A DNA stretch of 5,978 nucleotides, from assembly GCA_016939345.1 (NCBI GenBank), contig JAFGHG010000168.1, positions 1-5,978 of the forward strand, in the 5' to 3' direction. Of the stretch, positions 1-5,978 are shown in pieces. The translations under genes were made by a program, and so were the position numbers. This DNA comes from Candidatus Omnitrophota bacterium (GTDB lineage Bacteria; Omnitrophota; Gorgyraeia; Duberdicusellales; 4484-171). Positions within the stretch are counted from its first letter, which is position 1, and each line of letters opens with the position of its first letter. The notes under the pieces are model-generated. The model saw nothing but the letters and a program-made list of their open reading frames with translations, made no database searches and was not told the origin of the DNA.

Positions 1-1
1 A

Positions 2-529
2 AGAAACTATACTAAAAGAGAAAAACGCAGTTTTATCCCCACAGATCTGGGGATCAAGGTTTGTGATCTTTTAGTTAAGTCTTTTTCCCGGGTAATGGAT
101 GAAAATTTTACAGCCCTTATGGAGCAGAGTCTGGATAAGGTTGAAAGCGGAGCGGTTGAATGGCACCAGATGCTCAGCAAATTTTATCCTGACTTCAAAA
201 AAAAGGTGGATGAAGTCTTAGCATCAGCGACCAAAGAGGTAGAGTTTTCCGATAAATTCTGCCCTCAATGTAAAGGAAGGCTGGTGATTAAATGGTCAAG
301 AAGAGGCCGTTTCCTGAGTTGCGAGCATTTTCCAAAATGCCGTTACGGCGAAAGTATCACCAGCGGAGTTAAATGCCCTCAATGTAAAAAAGGTGAATTG
401 GTCGAGAGACGGAACAGGCGAGGGCAGAATTTTTATGGCTGCAGTACTTTTCCTGAGTGTCGTTATACTTCCCGCACGCTCCCGGACGAAGATGATTCAA
501 GGGATGAAAATAATGTCGATCAAAATTAA
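2..529 (+). CDS. topA: DNA topoisomerase I, C-terminal part (5'-truncated by window edge)
   Basis: This is the 3' end of the type IA topoisomerase that relaxes negatively supercoiled DNA through a 5'-phosphotyrosyl intermediate. The frame is already open at base 2, and the residues before the first ATG (position 95) match the TopA core: a YTKREKRSFIPTDLG stretch, then CDLLVKSFSRV, then FTALMEQSLDKVESG and a W-x6-FYPDF block, which is typical of the end of domain IV/I. The catalytic tyrosine lies upstream of the window. Two four-cysteine zinc ribbons follow, each with CPQC and a C-x5-C pair. Cysteine codons are at 260, 269, 320 and 338 for the first and at 374, 383, 440 and 458 for the second. 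An acidic, polar tail of about 15 residues ends the protein. The ATG at 95 is internal, not the gene start. The next gene begins 33 bases after the stop, with no terminator-like hairpin between. Identification is near certain; only the number of zinc ribbons is lineage-specific. Confidence 0.97.
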   Translation, partial: RNYTKREKRSFIPTDLGIKVCDLLVKSFSRVMDENFTALMEQSLDKVESGAVEWHQMLSKFYPDFKKKVDEVLASATKEVEFSDKFCPQCKGRLVIKWSRRGRFLSCEHFPKCRYGESITSGVKCPQCKKGELVERRNRRGQNFYGCSTFPECRYTSRTLPDEDDSRDENNVDQN

Positions 530-548
530 CCAGGTAAAGACAAGTAGA

Positions 549-555
549 AAGGAGG
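549..555 (+). promoter_or_regulatory. Shine-Dalgarno site of the small membrane protein gene
   Basis: AAGGAGG lies 7 bases before the ATG at 563. It is a near-perfect anti-16S match and fixes the start of the 120-residue protein, supporting it as a real gene despite no recognised family. Confidence 0.85.
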
Positions 556-562
556 CAGGTCT

Positions 563-925
563 ATGTACAGTGATTTGCAGCATTACCATGGCCAGGAAAC
601 ACCTTTAAAACATTCGTCTTTCGGGATAGCATCTTTTATCATCTCGCTTATCGTCGGTATTGGAGACTTTATACTGATAGTTTTTGCTGGCTATTTTGAA
701 ATGAACACTCCCGGAGGAATGAGTGAGGATTCATTAGAAGCTATGCTTATAGGTCTGTTTCTTATCGCCGGTTTTGGTTTATGTTTAGTCGGAGGAGGCT
801 TGGGCATAGCCGGGCTTTTCCAGAAAAACCGCAAGAAAATTTTTGCTGTTTTAGGAGTAATATTCAATCTTATAATCTTTGTCGGCGTTTTAGGGTTGAT
901 AGTTTTAGGCATGCTTGTCGGTTGA
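563..925 (+). CDS. Small three-helix, glycine-rich membrane protein, function unknown
   Basis: I do not recognise this 120-residue protein with certainty. It has a polar, His-containing N-terminus (residues 1-18). A first membrane helix spans about 20-43, followed by a short loop with an acidic patch (residues 54-59, SEDSLE). A second helix (about 60-86) is rich in glycine, including LVGGGLGIAG. A basic turn (QKNRKK, 87-92) leads to a third helix (about 93-119) that runs to the C-terminus. By the positive-inside rule the 87-92 loop should be cytoplasmic. The pattern of a helix, a GLGIAGL block, a basic turn and another Gly/Val/Leu helix resembles the loosely defined DUF4190-type small membrane proteins, but I claim only resemblance. 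A strong ribosome binding site and tight packing (33 bases after topA, 40 before the xerC start) show it is a genuine gene. No catalytic motif is visible, and nothing ties it to topology or recombination beyond position. Confidence 0.85.
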   Translation: MYSDLQHYHGQETPLKHSSFGIASFIISLIVGIGDFILIVFAGYFEMNTPGGMSEDSLEAMLIGLFLIAGFGLCLVGGGLGIAGLFQKNRKKIFAVLGVIFNLIIFVGVLGLIVLGMLVG

Positions 926-953
926 TTGCAGGCAAAAATCTCTTTTAAAAAAA

Positions 954-959
954 AGGAGG
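954..959 (+). promoter_or_regulatory. Shine-Dalgarno site that sets the TTG start of xerC
   Basis: AGGAGG, at the end of an A8 run (947-954), lies 6 bases before the TTG at 966. No ATG or GTG is available at this distance. The site argues for a TTG start at 966 rather than the farther TTG at 915, which has no comparable site and would overlap the preceding gene. Confidence 0.85.
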
Positions 960-965
960 GGCTCT

Positions 966-1847
966 TTGATCCCTTTTTCTTTTTACCTCGATAAATTTCT
1001 TAATTATATAACGGTTGAGAAAAACTATTCCGGCCATACAGCGTCAAATTACAAAAAAGACCTGTCTGAGTTTGATGCTTTTATCAGCTCACGGGGAGGC
1101 AAAGATATAAAAAAAATTGATTATTTTTTACTTAGAAAGTTCCTTAGCGCTCTCAGTGAAAGACAATTAAACAAGAGAACATTATCTCGTAAGATTTCCA
1201 CTTTAAAAAGTTTTTTCAGGTTTTTATTAAGAGAAGGTATTGTTGAGAGCAACCCGGCTTCCACCCTTATATATCCGCGTCTCGGCAAGCAGCTGCCAAA
1301 ATTCTTAACTGAAAAAGAGGTTAAAACCCTGCTTGAGCTTGTCCAAGGGCAGGATTTATTAAGTAAACGAGATAAAGCTATTCTGGAATTTCTTTATTCA
1401 ACCGGGGCTAGAGTATCAGAAATGGTCGGTTTGAACATCGAATCAGTCGACCTTATCGCCGGTATGGTCAAGGTAAAAGGAAAGGGCAGGAAAGAGAGGC
1501 TGCTTCCATTGGGAGAACCGGCAGTAATCAGTATCAAATCTTATCTAGACCTGCGTAGCGACAGCAGTCAGGCTTTGTTCTTGAATAAGCGAGGCAGACG
1601 CTTATCTGATAGAGGGGTAAGGCTTATTTTGAATAAGTATATCAAAAAAAGCGCCCTTTCCTTATCTGTTTCTCCGCATACCTTCAGACATTCTTTTGCT
1701 ACACATCTACTGAACAGGGGTGCCGATCTTCGTAGCGTCCAGGAGCTGCTCGGCCATTCCAGTATTTCTACGACTCAGGTGTATACTCACCTTACCGTTG
1801 ATTCCCTTAAAGATGTTTACCAAAGGGCGCACCCGAGAGCCAGATAA
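966..1847 (+). CDS. xerC: Tyrosine recombinase XerC/XerD family
   Basis: This is a site-specific tyrosine recombinase. XerC/XerD act at the dif site to resolve chromosome dimers at cell division. From the TTG at 966 it is 293 residues, the usual Xer length. Residues about 1-90 form the N-terminal SAM-like core-binding domain (YSGHTASNYKKDL, then KISTLKSFFRFL). The catalytic domain follows from about 105. All active-site residues are present: R149 (TGARVSE), K173 (GKGRKER), H238 and R241 (HTFRH), H264 (LLGHSS) and nucleophile Y273 (TQVYTHL). The C-terminus VYQRAHPRA fits Xer proteins better than phage integrases, and the wording after the tyrosine is closer to XerC than XerD. XerC versus XerD, or a single-recombinase XerH/XerS-like system, cannot be settled without the rest of the genome. 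Xer genes next to topA are common in several bacterial groups. The alternative TTG at 915 would add 17 residues of low-complexity basic sequence and is disfavoured. Confidence 0.93.
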   Translation: MIPFSFYLDKFLNYITVEKNYSGHTASNYKKDLSEFDAFISSRGGKDIKKIDYFLLRKFLSALSERQLNKRTLSRKISTLKSFFRFLLREGIVESNPASTLIYPRLGKQLPKFLTEKEVKTLLELVQGQDLLSKRDKAILEFLYSTGARVSEMVGLNIESVDLIAGMVKVKGKGRKERLLPLGEPAVISIKSYLDLRSDSSQALFLNKRGRRLSDRGVRLILNKYIKKSALSLSVSPHTFRHSFATHLLNRGADLRSVQELLGHSSISTTQVYTHLTVDSLKDVYQRAHPRAR

Positions 1848-1850
1848 TAA

Positions 1851-1866
1851 ATATGTTAATATGTTA
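1851..1866 (+). repeat. Perfect 8-base tandem duplication carrying two ATGs at the waaA-lpxK start
   Basis: ATATGTTA occurs twice in a row (1851-1858 and 1859-1866). The second copy carries the chosen waaA-lpxK start (1861). The first carries an ATG at 1853 in another frame, which reads MLIC and stops at 1865-1867, overlapping the real start. This could allow termination-reinitiation, or be chance in AT-rich sequence. Confidence 0.6.
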
Positions 1867-4248
1867 AAAATTTTTTTAAAAAAAATACAGCTAAAAAGTC
1901 CTTGGTTTTTTTATTTAATTTATGACCTTGTTTTTATTACCGGTCTAACTTTTTATTTGCCGGTTTATTTTTGGAGAAAAAAAATAAATCTTACAGCTCT
2001 TAAACAGAAATTAGGTTTTATCCAGGCTTTAAAAGCCAATGAATCGATTTGGATACAGGTTGTCAGCGTAGGCGAGGTTAACCTTATCGAGGGATTTTTG
2101 AAACGCCTCAAGGAAGTCTTTGACTGCCCCATATTAATATCCACCACGACTTTAACTGGCAATATTCTTGCCTGTAAAAAATACTCTCATCTTGCCAAGA
2201 TTATATTTTTACCTTTTGACTTGTCTTATGTGGTGAAAAGAGTTATTTCAAAAGTTAAGCCTAAATTGTTTATAGCGGTTGAAACCGAGATCTGGCCAAA
2301 TCTTTACAGGCATCTTTCTAGCAAGAATATCCCCATAGTTATAGTTAATGGAAGGATTTCCGATAAGGCTTTTAAACGCTATAAAGCAGTAAGAGAACTG
2401 TTTAAACCAATACTCAACAACTGCTTTGCGATTGGAGCCCAAAACCAGGAATATTATAAAAAATTTATATACCTAGGTGCGGATAAAAAAATCGTCAGGG
2501 TTACCGGAAACATGAAATTTGAAGCATTTAATGTGAATGAGAAAAAATTAATAAATATAAAATTCAATTATTCGCCGATACTTAAGCCGGGAGAGAGGTT
2601 TCTGTTTGCAGCTGCCAGCACCCACGAGCCCGAGGAAGAAGCCCTTATCGATATTTACGAAAGCATCAAGGAAAGGGGCTTTAACATGGCTCTCCTGCTT
2701 GCTCCCCGCCACCCTCAAAGGGCAGCGGTCATAGAAAAATTAATTTCAGCAAAAGGTTTTACACCGGTGAGAATAAGCGAGATTAAAAATACGACTTACA
2801 GCGAAGATTCCGTGTTTATACTTGATACCATAGGAGATCTGATTTATTTTTTGTCGCTCAGCGACTTTTGTTTTGTGGGCGGCAGTTTTTCGAATTCTGG
2901 CGGCCATAACATATTAGAGCCGGTATATTTTCTAAAGCCTACGCTTTTCGGCCCTGATATGAGTAATTTTCTGGATATTGAGAAGACGGTCCTGGAGATG
3001 GATGCTGGAATAAAAGTCCTTACTTATAAAGAACTCCAGGATAATATCGAGAAGCTTTTAACAGATGAGGGTTCAAGAAAGACCCTGCAGAGTAATTGCG
3101 CGAAAGTATTCGAAAATGAAAAAAACTCTCTTGATAGCAATCTTGGGTTGATATTGGATGCCTTGATGCAGAAGCCTGTATGCTGGCATTCATACCAAGC
3201 CAACAAGCTTCAGCTTTTTCTTGACCGAAGGTTATGCTTAGGATTAAAAAAATGGTATTTAGATTTTATCGAAAGAGATAGAAAGCCATTTTTGCTTATA
3301 CCTTTAAACTGGTTCTTTATATTTCTGTCAGGTGTTTACTGGTTAGCGGTTATTCTAAGAAATTTTTTGTATGAAAAAGGGGTTTTAAAAAGCGGTAAGT
3401 CAAAGTCAAAAGTTATAAGCATAGGAAATATCTCATGGTCCGGCAGCGGGAAAACGCCTGTTTCGATCTGGCTGTATAACAAGCTTAGCAAGATTAAAAG
3501 GGCGGCCATATTGCGCCGGGGTTACGGTGAGGATGAAAATGAACTCATCAAGGAACATATAGAGAACGTATTTACTCAGGTTAACAGGCTTGCCCTGGCA
3601 AAGGAGAAAGAGAATTTATTTGATGTTTTTATACTTGATGACGGCTTTCAGCACCGAAAGCTAAAAAGAGATGTTGATATAGTCATAATGGGGGCAAGAG
3701 AGTTCAGAAAAAGACAAAGACTCATTCCTGCCTATATATTTCGTGAACCCTTAAGTTCCCTTAAAAGAGCCGATGTGGTCATTATAAATCACGTTAATGA
3801 AATAAATGATTTTCTTCCTTTAAGGCAGCTGATAACCCAAATCAATCCTGAGACAAAGATTTTTGCTTGTCAGTACCATATAAAAAAGTTTACAGATTTT
3901 AAAGGCAGAAGCTATAACCTTGAACATTTCAGGGGAAAAAATATAGCTGCTTTTACTGCTATAGGCTATCCTCAGGGCTTTTTTAATAAGCTTAAGGCTG
4001 CCGGCATGAACCTTAAGAAGGAACTGGCTTACCCGGATCACTATGAGTTATCTCCGCAGGAATATAAATCTTTAGAATCCGGCCTGCTAGATGAAGGCTT
4101 AAAAGACCTTGTCATAACACACAAAGATAAGTTTCATCTGCCCAAAACAGAATACGGGCTTAATATATATATTATGGAGATAAGCCTGGTTTTTGATGAT
4201 GAAGATTGCCTTCTTGAAACTATTTATAAAAAAATAAATGGCCTATAA
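1861..4248 (+). CDS. waaA-lpxK: Fused Kdo transferase (WaaA) - tetraacyldisaccharide 4'-kinase (LpxK)
   Basis: This single 795-residue protein carries two lipid A enzymes that are normally separate. Residues 1 to about 436 are WaaA/KdtA, the GT-B glycosyltransferase that adds Kdo to lipid IVA at the inner membrane. It has an N-terminal membrane anchor (about 14-37), VSVGE with the presumed catalytic E72, VETEIWPN (140-147), APRHPQR (281-287), GGHNILEP (347-354) and FGPDMSNF (363-370). A linker of about 25 residues follows. Residues about 462-795 are LpxK, the ATP-dependent kinase that makes lipid IVA: a membrane helix (about 476-499), Walker A GNISWSGSGKTP (522-533, K531), RRGYG (552-556), DDGFQH (593-598), LIPA and FREPLS, PDH (725-727) and THKDKF (753-758), which replaces the usual TEKDAV. 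Each half is near full family length, and no stop or frameshift separates them. The RGYG-to-DEP-like segment is very short. The start is the ATG at 1861, 13 bases after xerC, without a clear Shine-Dalgarno, so translation may be coupled. The reading frame extends upstream into xerC, but that part is not WaaA-like. Confidence 0.95.
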   Translation: MLKIFLKKIQLKSPWFFYLIYDLVFITGLTFYLPVYFWRKKINLTALKQKLGFIQALKANESIWIQVVSVGEVNLIEGFLKRLKEVFDCPILISTTTLTGNILACKKYSHLAKIIFLPFDLSYVVKRVISKVKPKLFIAVETEIWPNLYRHLSSKNIPIVIVNGRISDKAFKRYKAVRELFKPILNNCFAIGAQNQEYYKKFIYLGADKKIVRVTGNMKFEAFNVNEKKLINIKFNYSPILKPGERFLFAAASTHEPEEEALIDIYESIKERGFNMALLLAPRHPQRAAVIEKLISAKGFTPVRISEIKNTTYSEDSVFILDTIGDLIYFLSLSDFCFVGGSFSNSGGHNILEPVYFLKPTLFGPDMSNFLDIEKTVLEMDAGIKVLTYKELQDNIEKLLTDEGSRKTLQSNCAKVFENEKNSLDSNLGLILDALMQKPVCWHSYQANKLQLFLDRRLCLGLKKWYLDFIERDRKPFLLIPLNWFFIFLSGVYWLAVILRNFLYEKGVLKSGKSKSKVISIGNISWSGSGKTPVSIWLYNKLSKIKRAAILRRGYGEDENELIKEHIENVFTQVNRLALAKEKENLFDVFILDDGFQHRKLKRDVDIVIMGAREFRKRQRLIPAYIFREPLSSLKRADVVIINHVNEINDFLPLRQLITQINPETKIFACQYHIKKFTDFKGRSYNLEHFRGKNIAAFTAIGYPQGFFNKLKAAGMNLKKELAYPDHYELSPQEYKSLESGLLDEGLKDLVITHKDKFHLPKTEYGLNIYIMEISLVFDDEDCLLETIYKKINGL

Positions 4249-5978
4249 ATTTATCAAATTTATTCAAAAAATCATCATAAGGCTTCCCGAACCTTTATTG
4301 GTTCTGTTAGGCGGATTTACTGGGATAATTTTTTATTCAAGCGGCAAGCGCAGGCATTTAGCCTTTAAAAACATCAAATCAATATTTCCCGGTAAAAACA
4401 ACCAGGAGATAATTTCTATTATCAGAAAAAATTTTTCTTTGTTTGCCATGAGCCTGATTGAGAGCCTGATAGCCCCGAGGCTGTACGGCCGGGTTAAAAT
4501 CAAAGGCTGTCTTGATAAATTGCAAGAAGGGGGCATATGCGTGGGAATACATTCCGGTAGCTGGGAGCTTATTAATTGTTTCCTTGCCCAGAAATACAAA
4601 TACGCTATTTTAGCTCAAAACCAGAAGCAAGAGCATTTCGACCGCTTCTTAAACGAATTACGAAAAAAAGAAGGTATGCAAGTATGCTTTTCCATAAAGG
4701 AGCTTATTAAATGCATAAAAAGCAACTATCTTATAGGTATGGTAATAGACCAGGGAGTAGAAGACGACGCTTTAGCCGTTAATTTCTTCAACCATATCGT
4801 TCCCACTCCTAGAGGTGCAGTATATCTGGCCAGGAAATTTAATAAAAAGATTTATCCCTGTTTTTCATACCGTGAAAAAGGTCTTTCTTTTCGGTTGGAA
4901 GTAGGCAAGCCGATTGAAGCCGCTGATAAGAGCGACCAGGAGGTCTTAAGCCACCTAAATAGGCTTTATGAAGATTATTTGACTAAAAATCCTTGGGAAT
5001 ATTATTGGTGCTTTAAGCGCTTTAAGTATAAACTTAACAGAAAGGTAGTAGTCCTTAGTGATGGAAAATCAGGGCATCATAAACAGTCCCAGGCTTTGGT
5101 TTCTTTTTTAAAGAATAGCAAGTTTCAGATTGACAGCCAAACAGTCGATATAAAATATAAATCTAAATATTTGAGACTTTTGGCTGATATCTTGGCTTTA
5201 TTTTGCCCAAGACAGACTTTGATTGCTTTCAGGTATCTTTCTCTTTTTTTGACTAAAGAAAGCTTTGAATCACTAAAAAATATTTATGCAGATATAGTAA
5301 TAAGTACAGGAAGCTACTCAGCTGCGATTAACAGATTCCTTTCATCTTACCTTGGGGCAAAATCAGCCGTTATATTAAGGCCTAATATATCTTTAAGCAA
5401 GTTCGACCTGGCGATAATACCCGAACATGACCGGGTTTTTGCCGATAATGCGGTCATTATAAAAGGGGCCCTTTTTTATCCTGATAAATTGGCTGAGAAG
5501 GCCCAAAGATGTAAAAAGTTTTTTAATTTAAGTGATAACAAAAAAATAGCCCTTTTTCTAGGCGGGCCGGTCAACGAGAGCAATGAATTTATGGATAATT
5601 TTAAACTTTTAATGCCTAAGTTGAAAGACCTGGCCATAAAAAATAATTATAGAGTCCTTATAAGCACATCCCGCAGGACTCCGGAAGAAGGGCAGGAGCA
5701 TATTAAGAAGGAATTTAAGTTGTTTTCTTTGACCGAGGCGCTGGTTATTGCTAACGAGACAAATCACGATTTTGTTTTTGAAGGTTTCAGCAGTTTGGCT
5801 GATATTGTTTTTGTTACCGGAGAAAGTATTTCTATGGTTACAGAAATAGCTTCAATGGGTAAATCCTGTGTATGTCTTTTTATGGAAGCTCAGGATAACA
5901 AAAGAAAACTTTTTTTAAATTCTATGAGCAGTGGGATCACATTCATAGAAAAGCCTTATCATTTTGAGAACTTAAAAC
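4238..5978 (+). CDS. Fused LpxL/HtrB-type lipid A acyltransferase - ELM1/DUF1022-like domain (3' end outside window)
   Basis: This uninterrupted frame of 580 visible codons runs off the window. Residues 1 to about 268 are a lysophospholipid-acyltransferase-type lipid A secondary acyltransferase (LpxL/HtrB). Visible features are an N-terminal hydrophobic segment (about 16-34), HLAFKNIKSIFP, the HX4E catalytic pair H105/E110 (GIHSGSWE), IDQ (170-172) followed by FFNHIVPTPRGA, and the closing YYWCFKRFK. Such enzymes move an acyl chain from acyl-ACP to Kdo2-lipid IVA; LpxL versus LpxM specificity cannot be read here. From about 270 a second domain of the ELM1/DUF1022 (COG3660) family starts: LSDGKSGHHKQSQAL (273-287), PEHDRV (395-400) then a KGALF stretch, ALFLGGP, STSRRTP (476-482) and VTGESISMVTE (526-536). 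Plant ELM1 acts in mitochondrial fission; the bacterial role is unproven. The ATG at 4238 overlaps the waaA-lpxK stop by 11 bases and lacks a Shine-Dalgarno, suggesting coupled translation. The join of about 5 residues is abrupt, but every codon across it was checked and is open. Confidence 0.9.
   Translation, partial: MAYKFIKFIQKIIIRLPEPLLVLLGGFTGIIFYSSGKRRHLAFKNIKSIFPGKNNQEIISIIRKNFSLFAMSLIESLIAPRLYGRVKIKGCLDKLQEGGICVGIHSGSWELINCFLAQKYKYAILAQNQKQEHFDRFLNELRKKEGMQVCFSIKELIKCIKSNYLIGMVIDQGVEDDALAVNFFNHIVPTPRGAVYLARKFNKKIYPCFSYREKGLSFRLEVGKPIEAADKSDQEVLSHLNRLYEDYLTKNPWEYYWCFKRFKYKLNRKVVVLSDGKSGHHKQSQALVSFLKNSKFQIDSQTVDIKYKSKYLRLLADILALFCPRQTLIAFRYLSLFLTKESFESLKNIYADIVISTGSYSAAINRFLSSYLGAKSAVILRPNISLSKFDLAIIPEHDRVFADNAVIIKGALFYPDKLAEKAQRCKKFFNLSDNKKIALFLGGPVNESNEFMDNFKLLMPKLKDLAIKNNYRVLISTSRRTPEEGQEHIKKEFKLFSLTEALVIANETNHDFVFEGFSSLADIVFVTGESISMVTEIASMGKSCVCLFMEAQDNKRKLFLNSMSSGITFIEKPYHFENLK

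Noticed and set aside
95..97. ATG at 95 as the start of a 144-residue zinc-ribbon protein
   Set aside because: The same frame is open back to base 2 and the upstream residues match the TopA core, so this is an internal methionine of a truncated topA.
530..562. Terminator or promoter in the topA-membrane protein gap
   Set aside because: The gap is only 33 bases, with no inverted repeat plus T-run and no clear -35/-10 pair; it holds mainly the ribosome binding site.
393..608. 71-codon open frame on the + strand across the end of topA
   Set aside because: It overlaps the second TopA zinc ribbon and the next gene's start in another frame, has no family resemblance, and is a shadow.
691..912. 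Minus-strand open frame opposite the small membrane gene
   Set aside because: Its Lys/Pro-rich sequence is the complement of a Gly/Ile/Leu membrane protein; there is no ribosome binding site or recognisable domain.
915..965. TTG at 915 as xerC start
   Set aside because: It would overlap the membrane protein gene and add 17 basic, low-complexity residues translated from the Shine-Dalgarno region; the TTG at 966 has ideal spacing and gives normal Xer length.
1720..1860. Upstream extension of the waaA-lpxK frame into xerC
   Set aside because: The extra residues are an out-of-frame reading of the xerC catalytic domain and show no WaaA similarity; WaaA-like sequence with its membrane anchor begins at the ATG at 1861.
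4333..4599. Minus-strand open frame of 88 codons opposite the acyltransferase
   Set aside because: It lies entirely against a well-supported acyltransferase domain including its HX4E motif and has no independent support.
5030..5060. Possible separate gene start for the ELM1-like domain
   Set aside because: No stop codon separates it from the acyltransferase, and no ATG with a ribosome binding site was found at the junction; the frame is continuous, so a fusion is the simpler reading.

Overview
The window is a compact, single-strand block of genes, all on the + strand. It reads as part of one transcription unit from a Gram-negative, LPS-making bacterium of moderate to low GC (estimated near 40% by eye, not counted). 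Nothing identifies the lineage securely. A topA-xerC pair followed directly by waaA/lpxK/lpxL-type genes, AT-leaning codon use and fused lipid A enzymes would suit an uncultivated phylum such as Candidatus Omnitrophota or a relative; that placement is inference.

Layout: (1) positions 2-529 hold the 3' end of topA (DNA topoisomerase I), with the end of the catalytic core and two C-terminal four-cysteine zinc ribbons. (2) Positions 563-925 encode a 120-residue, three-helix, glycine-rich membrane protein of unknown function. (3) Positions 966-1847 encode a complete XerC/XerD-family tyrosine recombinase with all six catalytic residues, starting at a TTG behind a strong Shine-Dalgarno. (4) Positions 1861-4248 encode one 795-residue polypeptide that joins a full WaaA (Kdo transferase) to a full LpxK (lipid A 4'-kinase). 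(5) Position 4238 to the window end is an open frame of at least 580 codons. It joins an LpxL/HtrB-type lipid A acyltransferase to a domain of the ELM1/DUF1022 (COG3660) family, whose bacterial role is not established; its stop lies beyond the window.

The LPS part places three consecutive late steps of the Raetz pathway (LpxK 4'-phosphorylation, WaaA Kdo transfer, LpxL secondary acylation) in two polypeptides whose genes overlap by 11 bases. The main discovery lead is the ELM1-like domain: its covalent link to a lipid A acyltransferase, next to WaaA-LpxK, suggests that this bacterial ELM1-type protein acts in lipid A/LPS assembly, perhaps as a GT-B-like glycosyltransferase. The first three genes are DNA-topology and chromosome-dimer functions plus the unknown membrane protein. 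Gaps between genes are 40 bases or less, and I see no tRNA, rRNA, CRISPR array, insertion sequence or convincing terminator.
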